From: Hoplostethus atlanticus
Lineage: Eukaryota > Chordata > Actinopteri > Trachichthyiformes > Trachichthyidae
Direction of reading: 5' to 3'
DNA: 64,000 nt
Assembly: GCA_034670405.1 (NCBI GenBank)
Contig: JAXDDX010000172.1
Coordinates: forward strand, 124,001-188,000
In this document: piece by piece, positions 34,059-46,000 of the stretch
Layout of the letters: every line of letters starts with the position of its first letter
Position numbering within the stretch: the first letter of the stretch is position 1
Program-made: the position numbers and the translations under genes
Notes under the pieces: generated by a model
What the model saw: only the letters and a program-made list of their open reading frames with translations
Databases searched by the model: none
What the model was told of the DNA's origin: nothing

Positions 34059-36236
34059 GTTTTTTACAGTCGCTAACACCCGTTTGTCCAATCTGTAGTC
34101 ACATTTTCAAAACTCTAAACACAATTAGCGCAACATCCGTCAGTTGTGGACCATACCATTAACACAATTCATGTTGTTTTCACACAATAAGCAGTCAATT
34201 AACACGTTTCTAAAATGCTTAGATTTTCTTTACATACAAGCTTACCCAATACAAACATGATGTATCTTTCTTGTCTTATTTACAAATGCTTGCACACAGC
34301 ATGCCAGAAATGAAAACCTAATGTTCAAAACCTTAAATACAGTATAAAGCCTCTACTTCTGCAACAACAGCAGCTCAAAAGCTTTATTGAAACAGCTGAT
34401 AAGCATTTTTGAATGAACAGATCACTGAAACATTGAGAAATAGCTGATTTAAGTTGTGTAAAATAGACCAAACACAGAGTTCGAATGAAACAGTTGTACA
34501 TAGTTCCTTTTGAAAGGAACAGTGAGCGGGTCACCAGCACCGGCACCAATACGTCCAGGTATGGTGTCTATCCAGTATGTCTTGTTCTATAGTGAGTTTT
34601 ACACTATGCTACTCTACATGTAAACATGGGTTACAGTACATACAGTAGGACATACTGAAAAGCATTTACACATACTGTGTTTACACATATTGTGCATGCC
34701 AAGCGTTTCTATCCAAGGTGCATAGCGAGAGACGACATAGATGTGATGTGGACGAGAACATGTGGCCAAATGGTGAAGATTGTATAGATTACAGTTTACA
34801 GATTACAGATTACAGTCCACAATTTACCTCCAGGCTATGGTCAAGCCTTACACCCCCGCCCGACCACTTCGCTCTGCTGCCTCGAGGCGACTGGTTGCCC
34901 CGTCGCTCAGAGGTCCCTGCGGCCGATCTACACGGTCACGGCTCTTCTCTGTCCTGGCCCCGCAGTGGTGGAATGAACTCCCCACTGATGTCAGGACAGC
35001 AGAGTCGCTGCCCATCTTTCGCCGCAGGCTGAAAACCCACCTCTTCAGGAAACACTACCATGACCCTTCCTCTTAGCCATGCCTATTTGTCGTCAATTAT
35101 GTGTCTGAGCTCTTGTTTATTGGCTCTTGTTCATTTGATACACTTATTTGTCTTAGCTCTTGCTTATTTGGTTCACTTATTTGTCTTAGCTCTTGTTTAT
35201 TTGATTTTCTTATTTCTTATTTGTCTCATTTGTTTAAGATAAAGTAGGTTGCTAACTTATTGCACTCTTACCTTAACACTAGTTATGCTCTTAGTTGCTT
35301 GTTTAGGAAGGAAATGCACTTACGATTTCTGGTGACTAGTAGTTTTCTTGCCTACCTATGTTGAATGCACTTATTGTAAGTCGCTTTGGATAAAAGCGTC
35401 TGCTAAATGACTGTAATGTAATGTAATGTAACAGACGGATGTTGTGCTAATTGTGTTTAGAGTTTTGAAAATGTGACTACAGATTGGACAAAAGGATGTT
35501 AGCGACTGTAAAAAACTGTAGAACAGGACTGTGCATTTTGGTGTTTTTTTCCCTTCTGTGCCTTTTTTACTGTATTTGTGTATTTTATTTTTACACATTT
35601 GGAACCAAAGGCCATGTATGTTGGATTTTTTTGTTCATCACTGGCAGCAATTTCATGTTGCTACTAAAGCTTTTACTGCAGCAATTCTGTCACTTACTAT
35701 TTTTTTCTACTGTACGTACATTCAATAAAGTAAAGATGACTCATTCACTTTTAGATAGTATGTTGCCAAAAATGCACACATTCAACATTCAACACTCAAC
35801 CAAAACAGTGGTTTACAGTAAAAGGAAACTGAATCATAAAAAACAATGGATTTCATATTGTCTATTGTATGCAGGTAGAACTGAAACATGAAAAGTAATG
35901 CAGTTTTTGTCATGCCATCAACTGTTAGTATTTTGAAAGTCGTTGTGCTATGATTGACTATATGTTCCTCTTGGATAGAAAACATGTGCTAGTGTTTTGA
36001 AAGAATGATTTTATATTGAGTCGAGTTTGCCGTGTTTTGATAGTTAGTGTATGTAGAGAACGTTTTTTAGCATTTTGAAATGTAGAGTTAGTATTTAATT
36101 AACAAAATGTGGTTTTGAGCAGAAAATTAACTATTTGGCTAATTGTGTGATGTACTGTAGGTGTATTGCTGTGTTAGGAGTTTAGAAAAAGTATCTTAAG
36201 TATAGCTAAATGCTTGTTAGTGATCGTAAAAAACTG
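34059..36236 (+). mobile_element. Second copy of the 26510 Tc1/IS630-like element, split by a LINE
   Basis: Collinear with 26510-28251 at high identity: same TIR GTTTTTTACAGTCGCTAACA, same MKQLYTVPFER remnant at 34485-34520, same C-terminal island RFYPRCIARDDI. Copy differences include AACAGTGAGCGG at 34519 and an extra AATACAGTA near 34336. It is interrupted by a LINE 3' piece (34823-35431), with an expanded GATTACAG repeat at the entry point. The first few bases of the left TIR are altered. The right end is ACTG followed by TA (36237-36238). Confidence 0.88.
34823..35431 (+). mobile_element. L2-type LINE, 5'-truncated 3' end
   Basis: Encodes the RT C-terminal tail (MVKPYTPARPLRSAASRRLV, QWWNELPTDVRTAESLPIFR, then RRLKTHLFRKHY, ending near 35076). 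A T-rich 3' UTR follows, then CGCTTT-GGATA-AAAGCG, CTGCTAAATGACTG and (TGTAA)n ending at 35431. The last 130 bp are almost identical to 955-1085. It sits between TCCACAA and CAGACGG, which are contiguous in the sister element at 27232-27243. Confidence 0.85.
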
Positions 36237-36516
36237 TAATGCAGCCTAGTGTCATCGAATGTTAGAAGTCTGAAGTGACTAGTGTAACCGTAGCCACTGA
36301 CATACACGGTCAGTCATGATCCTTACGTGTACTATCTCATACCCATCTCTAGATGTGATAATACACATTTAAAGACATGCATGCACATCAGAACAATCAA
36401 AAGGACAAAATGCTGATTTTAATAATGATTGTATTGACAGACACTGTCTTCACATACACAAAATTGCACCGATAAAACCCATTGCTGTGTTCTTTCTCTT
36501 TTACTGTCTTTTAAAG

Positions 36517-36696
36517 CTGTCATACGGAATATCCTGGCCAATCAAGAAGTCATCAAGGAGCAGATGAGTATCCTGATGAAATTGGTTTACGACTTAAGGG
36601 ACACTCAAACTTTTCCTCAAGATATGCTTTCAGTTTCTAACCATCAGCAGTTGCAGAGGCTGGAGGGACAGCTCCAGCATGATGAAGAAAGCACTG
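36517..36696 (+). CDS. Coiled-coil exon of a DUF4806-like protein
   Basis: A 180-bp open exon between TTTTAAAG and GTATGG, phase matched to the next exon. It reads VIRNILANQEVIKEQMSILM and KLVYDLRDTQ, a heptad-like helix, then a Gln-rich stretch (NHQQLQRLEGQLQHDEEST). Fish DUF4806 proteins carry just such a helical segment before the domain. Codon use is ordinary, with no stops, unlike surrounding transposon relics. Function unknown. Confidence 0.6.
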
Positions 36697-36859
36697 GTAT
36701 GGATTCCATCTCCCAAACCTTTTGTTTTTAAATGAACCTGTCATTCTAGAAGTTCTATGCAAAGTAGCCTAGCAAAGTAAAGGCAGATTTTATGAATGCA
36801 TGTGAAAGTATTCACCTTCTTTGGTTTATATGCATAGACAAACAACTTATCTCTACAAG

Positions 36860-36997
36860 GTGGAGCAACAGTCGAGGACAGCATTCGGAGGATCATGGGA
36901 GGCCTTTTCACTAATGACCTTGCCAAACAGATGAATTGGAGAGGCATCAACAAAAAAGCAGCCTTCAAAGATCTTGCACTCAAGGATATTGCCGATA
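36860..36997 (+). CDS. DUF4806-like domain exon
   Basis: Between CTCTACAAG and GTAAGTG. It reads GGATVEDSIRRIMGGLFTND, LAKQMNWRGINKKAAFKDLA and LKDIAD. The pattern (R-R-x-M/L-x-x-L-F-T-x-x-L-A-x-x-x-N-W-x-G...K-x-A-F) is the core of DUF4806, a domain of unknown function expanded in fish and arthropods. The last part of the domain, usually one more short exon, was not confidently found; a candidate acceptor TTTTAG lies at 37212-37217, followed by RRKKLRVWTAF and a stop. The gene is on the plus strand and probably host, though many family members are multicopy. Confidence 0.6.
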
Positions 36998-37361
36998 GTA
37001 AGTGTCAAACATGTTGTGAAGATTTAACTGATGTTTTATTTTTATTTTTATGTTTATAGTAATTGCCTACAAGTTTATGGTATGTCTGTTGAAACCCGGT
37101 GTTACAGTGGTTGTTCAGTGGGGGTTTAGTGGTTGTTATTTCTTTGTTTTTCAACTGTTTGGTTACAAAATTCAAGTGACAGTGGAAATCTCCACTCAAT
37201 AAAATAATATAATTTTAGGGAGGAAGAAGTTACGTGTCTGGACTGCATTTTGAGGCATCTTGGTGCATTGAGTAATCTGAAATTCTTGCTAATGTAGTAT
37301 ACATCCGGGCATTACTCGCGTACATAAATCCACCATACTACATACATGAAGCACTCTACAT
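36998..37361 (+). other. Intron or 3' region of the DUF4806-like gene
   Basis: No clear coding sequence. A possible terminal exon starts after TTTTAG at 37218. Confidence 0.4.
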
Positions 37362-37489
37362 CAGAGGTGGGCAATCATGTGCCATGGAGGGCCGAGAGTC
37401 TGCAGGTTTTCACTCCAACCAAAGACTACGCCAGGTGATTTCACTGATTAGTCCCTCCTCTCTGGTTGAAGGTGTGTTGCCCAGCCCTG
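37362..37489. mobile_element. 128-bp hAT MITE with perfect 8-bp TSD
   Basis: The ends CAGAGGTGGGCAATCA and (inverted) CAGGGCTGGGCAACAC match. CTCTACAT flanks both sides exactly (37354-37361, 37490-37497). The interior GAGGGCCGAGAGTCTGCAGG, TTTTCACTCCAACC is a widespread fish repeat; the TSD shows it moves as a hAT MITE. Confidence 0.88.
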
Positions 37490-37497
37490 CTCTACAT

Positions 37498-38124
37498 ACT
37501 TGTCATGGACTTTAAGATTTATTAGAGTGCAGTATTTGTGACTGTGAACCGGAAATGTATATAGTCTGAAACACGATGCGAGAGTAAGACAGGGATCATC
37601 AACAGTTACTGTGCTCAATGCGATTTCCTTAGTTTGTTTATTAATCTCCAACCATCCTTCCTCTCCAAATTTGTTATAAGCAATGTCATTAAGCAATAAG
37701 CAAGTATTTTAGTTTGTAATCTTGGTATGTAAGATGTTACAGCATTATTTTGGTAATTTAACTTTTTATAGATAATGATAATTTCTATATAGTATTGGTT
37801 GGCTAACTGCAAGCATACATACATACTTACCTCCATAGTCTATGCTATAGTTACATACTTACCTTATGGAGGGCTATACAGCATATTACCATGTTTACTC
37901 ACCAGTTGCATTGTCATTATTAGCAGTATGGAAACATTATATGATATTGATTGTATCTACTTTGTACCTGTTGCAGTTTGCTCAGATAAAGCCTACAAAC
38001 GACACCAGTGTTTCCTGTGGAATCATTTGAGTGCTGTTTAGCTTGCTGGATAGCTGGGCAGGGACGTCCAAGTGAGACCAGTACAATGTCACAATGTCAA
38101 TGTCACAAATAGTAAGTGTGGATA
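37498..38124. other. No gene seen
   Basis: AT-rich; a short CATACATACTTACCT near-duplication at 37815-37862. No repeat class assigned. Confidence 0.4.
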
Positions 38125-38860
38125 GTAGGGTTGAGCCGAATACTCAGATGAAACGACTATCCGGAACACGAGCACGAGTATCATCCGAGTAAAATTTGTC
38201 AATATCCGCACTCGTGATGAAGGAAAATCGGTTTGTAAAATATCTAAAGTCAGCCGAGTTACTTGGAGAACTTGGCTTGTAACGGACGCGGTGCTTTTGA
38301 CAATAATACAGTCGCAAGGCTGAATGCATATTTCCATGTTGGATCGCTAACACAGGCTGTTGCATGAATCACCCAGGTTCACACCGTCAGTTCATTTAAA
38401 AAAATAAATAAATAAATAAAACCAGAGTAACGATCTAGGCTGCAAATAAATAACAGGCTGATTCTTGCATTGTGTCTCTCTCACTCTCTCTCTGTCTCTC
38501 TCACTCACTCTCACGCACACACACCAAATAATTAACATTGTGTTTTACTTTGTGCCCCCCCCAAAAAAAAAAAACGTTAATACGTGATCACACACACAAA
38601 CAAAAGCAAAGAAAAAAAATCAATAAAAAAAAGTTCATGCATTTTACTTCATACTTCTTAATACTGCATGTGTTGTGTTCATTGATTCACTGAAGTTTAT
38701 TCATTCAAGTTTATAAAAACTGTGATCAAAAACATTGATCTGTAAATAGTTTTCTAATAAACAATAAATATAGCAATTTCTGATCATCCCATGTCCATGT
38801 CAGGCTTAAAATATCAACTTCCAGTAGGCCCCACCCACTCCGAGTGATACGGATACAGAT
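38125..38860. mobile_element. hAT-like remnant (one end visible)
   Basis: TAGGGTTGAGCCGAATACTC at 38125 is a known style of fish hAT end, and CGAGTGATACGGATACAG near 38838-38862 resembles its subterminal CGAATATCCG motif. The opposite terminus and TSD were not located. Between them lie AT-rich and (CTCT)n simple sequence and no transposase. Confidence 0.45.
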
Positions 38861-38889
38861 AATTTAGTTGATTATACAGATACATGTAG

Positions 38890-40700
38890 TGTATGCAGGA
38901 GACATCAGCCTCCCCCCCCCCCCTCTTCGGACCACAGCAACACCCAAAGACTAACACATTCCTCTCCCAGGGTCTTCCTATGAGGTCAAGACCCCTGCTG
39001 TGCTCCCAGGAACCCAAGGAACCCCCTTTGCAGCAAAAGCTGGATTTCCCCCATAAAGCCGCCAAAAGTAACACTTTGCAGGTTCGACTAGCCCGCTCTG
39101 GTGCCATTAGGAGATGGGACCGATGATAAGGGCCGGGGAAATGTACCTAATCTACCTTCCAAGGGAGACACAGAATAAGAGAACAAAGAAACTCTGGAAT
39201 GTGTTGCAAAAATGTGCTTTCTTTATATGTTTTATTAGATTTAAACTTCACATCCTGTGGCAGATGGTGTGCCCTACTCCCCAATGTAGTATCTTGGTTA
39301 TTCAAGGCACACAGAATGTGTTATCAGGACTTTTGGTTTACTCGCCAGTATTTTGTGGTAAGACAGTGATGTTTGGTGTCATTCAAACCCATTTGTTGTT
39401 AGGTGATTAAATATGTCACTTGCATCCCCAAAGGATCAAGAAAAATGATGTTTTCCAAACCTGAGCTGGAAATGCAGTTTAGGGGATGGTGATCACCGGT
39501 CATCAAGTTGTAAATCTGATGCATGCAAATGAGGGAAACACCTACCACTCCTGACATACCATAAAGCTCTCTTACGAAAGAACACACACGAAATCTCACG
39601 AACTCGAACGAACAAAGGAGGACAACTCCTGCAACAGGCGGACGGGCAAAAACTCAGGCGGAAAGACATCAAGAAACATCAAGGAACATCAAGAAACTCA
39701 ACTCAACCGTCCTGCAGCCCGTCCCGCAGCCCGTCCTGTAACTAAGTTGAACCTGGCTCAAAGCTCTTCTCTCAGCTCAAGTACCAGACCAGCTCCAGAG
39801 TGAATCTTGCCGAGACGGCCGATTGAGTTCACTCCAACTGATCCAGAAGACTACGAAACCACGTCAGAAGCCAGCCGCTACTCTACTCTGCTTCCTGAAC
39901 GACGTGAGTCAACACATCGCCCTATCCCTCTATATCCACTGAGGTGAACTGTTGGCACGACGACTCCGACGAACAACGGCCCCCGGACCGCACTCCACAA
40001 CGGCCCTCCTGACGTCGACTGGTCCAGACCAACACGTGCGTGTGTTTACCTGTCCACTGCGACTGCGCGACGGTTACCACGGAGACGAGGACGCCGCTGA
40101 CACCCTGCAAACCAGACGGTAACCAACTTTCTTGTTGATGCACGGGTGATGCAAAGGCAGTGTTGAACTGTGAAAGTGAGGTTAGAATATTCTCTCTCTC
40201 TCCACTATTCTCTGTCCTTCTGTCCCAAGTCTCCCGGAAACTGTCAGCTGTCCTCCAAGCCATCTTTCGCTGTTGCCACATTGCCGCAATTAGACGCATT
40301 ACGGCTCAAGTCGTTTTGTCGGCGCAAACTTCCTTGCCATCTTTGATCCCAATATCATTTTATTTGATATATCCTCTGCCACTGTTTATCTTGCTATCTT
40401 GTTTGCCAGTTTTATTGCCATTATCTGTTTTAGTTTAGTATACATGTATTCATTTTATTGGTGTTTTATTTACATAGTTAATAAAATCTTTGCATTTATG
40501 AAGAACTGGCTTTTGTGTGTCATTGATATATCGTGGACATGAAGGTAGAAAATCACTGAAATCTAGAGCTCACTTCTTCTGATTATTAGACTGATATCAC
40601 TATAAAGAGACTATTCCAGTGTAAACTGGTGGTGCCCCGCAAGTGTTAATTAATAAGATATTAATTACTAAGAATAATTTCAATAATTGTCAATTTTCAG
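38890..40700 (+). other. Unassigned; LTR-retroelement-like leader
   Basis: 39380-40160 is an unusual A/C-rich, G-poor strand with clustered AACTCA, CATCAAGAAAC and CCCGTCC repeats, as seen in leaders of some LTR retroelements. 40440-40520 (AATAAAATCTTTGCATTTAT, GAAGAACTGGC, TTTTGTGTGTCATTG) looks like an R-U5 boundary with its polyadenylation signal. 40627-40642 (GGTGGTGCCCCGCAAG) may be a primer-binding site. No gag or pol followed. No paired LTR found. Confidence 0.35.
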
Positions 40701-41017
40701 AATTGACCAAATAGTCTCATCGTTAATAACGAAGCTCAACACACTACATACAGATAATGGTGCACTCGCTCATCCCCAGTGGATAGTACATGAATTCGAA
40801 CAGACCCTGTGTATAATCTCTCTGACTCATCTTTGTAACTGTTTGGGTTTCTGGTGTTTGGGAAAATGAGCTGCAGCTGTGATTGATAAGGAGGAGTGCT
40901 TGGTTTGTGTAATGGTGTGTGTGTGTGTGTGGGAGTGATCATTTTTTATCACTATCTATTTCTAAAGGCATGAGTTAATGGTTATTTATGGAGTGGCATA
41001 TGAATCAGAGATTTAGC

Positions 41018-41480
41018 TTTAAAGGGGGGGTATTGTACTCATTTTGGGCTATTTAAACTGTTCCTGGGGGTCTTTACAAGACGTTTGTGAAGTCTATATA
41101 AAAAAAATTCCTAAAACCAGCTTCTGTGGTGTGTGTTTCAGTCTCTCATTTTCTCCATTGTAAAGAACAGGCTGTTTTGAGGGCGTGGAGGTTGTATGTA
41201 ATGAGTACTGCTCTGATTGGCCGCCTCACACCGTGAGTGAGGCGTGAGGCGGCCAATCAGAGCAGTGCTGATTACATACAACCTCCACGCAATCGCCTGG
41301 CGGAGGCGGAGAGCAGAGCGCTCATGCTGCTCAAGGTAAACAAATAAGCTTGATGCAGAAATTTACCATAACCATGGTGGCCGCTCCAGAACCAACACTG
41401 AGACCGTACATGTTTGAGCCGGAGTCTGACCCAGAATGGGAAGAGGCAGCTGAGGCGGTTCCACTTAGTTTCTCAATGAT
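41018..41480 (+). mobile_element. TTAA-site element, left end with palindrome
   Basis: After TTAA (41018-41021 region) comes AGGGGGGGTATTGTACTCAT, a common fish TTAA-element tip, then a 47-bp-arm hairpin (41183-41290). At 41371 an ATG gives MVAAPEPTLRPYMFEPESDP, then EWEEAAEA. The LRPYxFEPE phrase is the start of proteins with a P2X7-receptor C-terminal-like zinc domain that are multicopy in fish. The partner end may be at 48928. Confidence 0.5.
41183..41290. repeat. Palindrome with 47-nt arms
   Basis: GCGTGGAGGTTGTATGTAAT and CTCTGATTGGCCGCCTCAC pair with GTGAGGCGGCCAATCAGAG and ATTACATACAACCTCCACGC. There are two mismatched columns in the arms and a short loop (ACCGTGAGTGAGGC). Confidence 0.9.
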
Positions 41481-42081
41481 AAAAATTCTGTGTAATATTG
41501 TACTTTCGTGCCTTGTGTTTGTGTATGTGGGTGTGTGAGCGACACTCTCTGCTGTAGCCGGTCTGTTTATGGCTCATGTCCATAAGCTTATTGAATACAA
41601 CTTGCAGACAAGCTAGGATTGACAATTTTGTTGAGCTAGTTAGCCAATATATTATTGGATGCAATCTATTTGCATCCAAACAGTGCAGCGCAAACAACGA
41701 AACGCGATTTTACTAATGGTGGCTAAAGTTTACCGAGCCTGACACGTTCGACAGACTTATAACTTAAACAAATAACTTAAAGATGAGTCCTGACTCCAAC
41801 CAATAACTTTACTTTTACTTTACTTTACTTTTAATGACTCCAGCTTTAGTTTTCTTACTTCTTCCACACCCAACAAGCCCGTGGCTAGCCCCGCTAGCTC
41901 GTTAGCTAACCAGCAATCGAATATACTAACCAGACTAATTTGGTAAATTAAATCAAAACATGGTGACACTTACAGATTCCAATTTTGCAGATGGGTCACG
42001 TACCTTATGAAGTGCTCCATCTTTAAGCTTCAATTTAGATGCTAATCCTGCCGTTGCTCAAGCAGTCTGAGGAGTGATCAT

Positions 42082-42810
42082 CAAAACAAAAGTAGAAAAG
42101 TTATTTTTACCTTTTGAAAAACAATCAAAACATCTTCATAGATTGGTCAATTAGTTAATGTACTCTTCAAATTCTTCTTTCAAAAAAAAAATCATGTTCT
42201 CTCACCTTTCCTCTAACTGGCCACGGTCAACCTCTGTCACTGCTTCTGCAATTGTAAGTTTCCTCACTTTCTCCAAAGCCTTCACCGTGGCCTGTGTTAG
42301 AAGTACCATAATTCAGCCATTAGTGTGCTTGTTCTTCATTTGATCTATATATATGAAGACGTTTTTGTGAAAAGCTGTCTGTCAATACTTTGTAACAATT
42401 ATCAACATTTGATTTAGAAATCATTTAATTCACCTTGTTTATCACTAACATCTGCCATCATTTCAGACCCTGCTCTTCTTCTCCTGCCCAACAGTTGTCC
42501 CCATTGTGTTTAAAGAGTTTATACTGTAGACCTGCACAGTAGCCTAGTCATTTGCTACACTGTGTATCGTGTCTCCTATCGTAGCGTTGCAGCCCTTTTG
42601 TTTTGTCTGAATCTGCCTGCCTGCAATTCTGATTTTGAACTATGCTAGTTTTTTTAGCTTTTTCCTGCCTGCCTTAACCCTTTACCTGTTTAACCTGTTG
42701 GTGGCCTGTTTTATGCCTGCTGGCAAAGTAAACTCTGTTTTTAATGCTCCTGCTTTTTGAGTCTGTGAGTCTGTCAAAATCTAGAGCCTTCACAATGCAT
42801 ACAAATGCAC

Positions 42811-42855
<45 letters not shown>

Positions 42856-43031
42856 ACACCTATATATATATATACACAGTAGACAATTTATTTTTTAACA
42901 ATAATGTCTAATCCTATAATATTATTATTTTGAAAGAAGAATTTGAAGAGTACATTAACTAATTGACCAATGTATGAAGATGTTTTGATTGTTTTTCAAA
43001 AGGTAAAAATAACTTTTCTACTTTTGTTTTG
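42082..43031. repeat. Inverted repeat pair enclosing about 750 bp
   Basis: 42082-42182 (AAACAAAAGTAGAAAAGTTA, TTTTTACCTTTTGAAAAACA, TAGTTAATGTACTCTTCAAA) recurs as its reverse complement at 42929-43031 with very few changes. Between the arms are non-coding sequence and a (CA)n. The right arm abuts the satellite. Could be a foldback element or an inverted duplication. Confidence 0.85.
42815..42853. repeat. (CA)n microsatellite
   Basis: About 19 CA units followed by a TA-rich run. Confidence 0.95.
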
Positions 43032-43099
43032 AAGTGAGAAAGATGCGATCCTCATGGCAATATAAAATGAAATGGAGAGACGTGGACTTATACACTGAA

Positions 43100-46000
43100 T
43101 GTGCCATTTTTGCATTTTCACAAATAGAATAAAGGTTTCACAAATCTGAAACTGTGTTTTCAGGAATCTTTAGCCTCTCTGGGATAGTCTAGTCCAGATT
43201 TGACAGGTCTAGGTATCGTGGTTTTGGATCTGGACCTGGTCCAATGTGGTCTAGATGTGAAAAAAGCAGTGAAATGTCCCCTTTTTTGCATTTTCACAAA
43301 TAGAATAAAGGTTTCACAAATGTAAAACTGTGTTTTAAGGAATCTTTAGCCTCTCTGGGATAGTCTAGTCCAGATTTGACAGGTCTAGGTATCAGTGGTT
43401 TTGGATCTGGACCTTGGTCCAATGTGGTCTAGATATGGAAAAAAGCAGTGAAATGTCCCCTTTTTCACATTTTCACAAATAGAATAAAGGTTTCACAAAT
43501 CTAAAACTGTGTTTTAAGGAATCTTTAGCCTCTCTGGGATAGTCTAGTCCAGATTTGATAGGTCTAGGTATAGTGGTTTTGGATCTGGACCTGGTCCAAT
43601 GTGGTCTAGATGTGAAAAAAGCAGCGAAATGTCCCCTTTTTGCATTTTCACAAATAGAATAAAGGTTTCACAAATCTGAAACTGTGTTTTAAGGAAACTT
43701 TAGCATCTCTGGGATAGTCTAGTCCAGATTTGACAGGTTTAGGTATAGTGGTTTTGGATCTGGACCTGGTCCAATGTGGTCTAGATGTTAAATGTCCCCT
43801 TTTTTGCATTTTCACAAATAGAATAAAGGCCTCACAAATCTGAAACTGTGTTTTAAGGAATCTTTAGCCTCTCTGGGATAGTCTAGTCCAGATTTGACAG
43901 GTCTAGGTATAGTGGTTTTGGATCTGGACCTGGTCCAATGTGGTCTAGATGTGAAAAAAGCAGTGAAATGTCCCCTTTTTTGCATTTTCACAAATAGAAT
44001 AAAGGTTTCACAAATCTGAAACTGTGTTTTAAGGAAACTTTAGCCTCTCTGGGATAGTCTAGTCCAGATTTGACAGGTTTGGGTATAGTGGTTTTGGATC
44101 TGGACGTGGTCCAATGTGGTCTAGATGTGAAATGTCCCCGTTTTTTGCATTTTCACAAATAGAATAAAGGCCTCACAAATCTGAAACTGTGTTTTAAGGA
44201 ATCTTTAGCCTCTCTGGGATAGTCTAGTCCAGATTTGACAGGTCTAGGTATAGTGGTTTTGGATCTGGACCTGGTCCAATGTGGTCTAGATGTGAAATGT
44301 CCCCTTTTTTGCATTTTCACAAATAGAATAAAGGCCTCACAAATCTGAAACTGTGTTTTAAGGAATCTTTAGCCTCTCTGGGATAGTCTAGTCCAGATTT
44401 GACAGGTCTAGGTATAGTGGTTTTGGATCTGGACCTGGTCCAATGTGGTCTAGATGTGAAAAAAGCAGCAAAATGTCCCCTTTTTGCATTTTCACAAATA
44501 GAATAAAGGTTTCACAAATCTGAAACTGTGTTTTAAGGAAACTTTAGCCTCTCTGGGATAGTCTAGTCAAGATTTGACAGGTTTGGGTATAGTGGTTTTG
44601 GATCTGGACCTGGTCCAATGTGGTCTAGATGTGAAATGTCCCCTTTTTTGCATTTTCACAAATAGAATAAAGGCCTCACAAATCTGAAACTGTGTTTTAA
44701 GGAATCTTTAGCCTCTCTGGGATAGTCTAGTCCAGATTTGACAGGTCTAGGTATAGTGGTTTTGGATCTGGACCTGGTCCAATGTGGTCTAAATGTGAAA
44801 AAAGCAGTGAAATGTCCCCTTTTTTGCATTTTCACAAATAGAATAAAGGTTTCACAAATCTGAAACTGTGTTTTAAGGAAACTTTAGCCTCTCTGGGATA
44901 GTCTAGTCCAGATTTGACAGGTTTGGGTATAGTGGTTTTGGATCTGGACCTGGTCCAATGTGGTCTAGATGTGAAATGTCCCCTTTTTTGCATTTTCACA
45001 AATAGAATAAACGCCTCACAAATCTGAAACTGTGTTTTAAAGAATCTTTAGCCTCTCTGGGATAGTCTAGTCCAGATTTGACAGGTCTAGGTATAGTGGT
45101 TTTGGATCTGGACCTGGTCCAATGTGGTCTAGATGTGAAAAAAGCAGTGAAATGTCCCATTTTTTGCATTTTCACAAATAGAATAAAGGCTTCACAAATC
45201 TGAAACTGTGTTTTAAGGAAACTTTCGCCTCTCTGGGATAGTCTAGTCCAGATTTGACAGGTTTGGGTATAGTGGTTTTGGATCTGGACCTGGTCCAATG
45301 TGGTCTAAATGTGAAATATCCCCTTTTTTGCATTTTCACAAATAGAATAAAGGTTTCACGAATCTGAAACTGTGTTTTAAGGAATCTTTAGCCTCTCTGG
45401 GATAGTCTAGTCCAGATTTGACAGGTCTAGGTATCGTGGTTTTGGATCTGGACCTGGTCCAATGTGGTCTAGATGTGAAAAAAGCAGTGAAATGTCCCTT
45501 TTTTGCATTTTCACAAAAAGGATAAAGGTTTCACAAATCTAAAACTGTGTTTTAAAGAATCTTTAGCCTCTCTGGGATAGTCTAGTCCAGATTTGACAGG
45601 TCTAGGTATAGTGGTTTTGGATCTAGACCTGGTCCAATGTGGTCGAGATGTGAAAAAAGCAGCGAAATGTCCCCTTTTTTACATTTTCACAAATATAATA
45701 AAGGTTTCACAAATCTAAAACTGTGTCTTAAAGCGTCTCTGGCCTCTCTGGGATAATCTAGTCCAGATTTGACAAGTCTAGGTATCGTGGTTTTGGATCT
45801 GGACCTGGTCCAATGTGGTCTAGATGTGAAAAAAGCAGCGAAATGTCTCCTTTTTTGCATTTTCACAAATAGAATAAAGGTTTCACAAATCTAAAACTGT
45901 GTCTTAAAGCGTCTCTGGCCTCTCTGGGATAATCTAGTCCAGATTTGACAGGTCTAGGTATCTTGGTTTTGGATCTGGACCTGGTCCAATGTGGTCTAGA

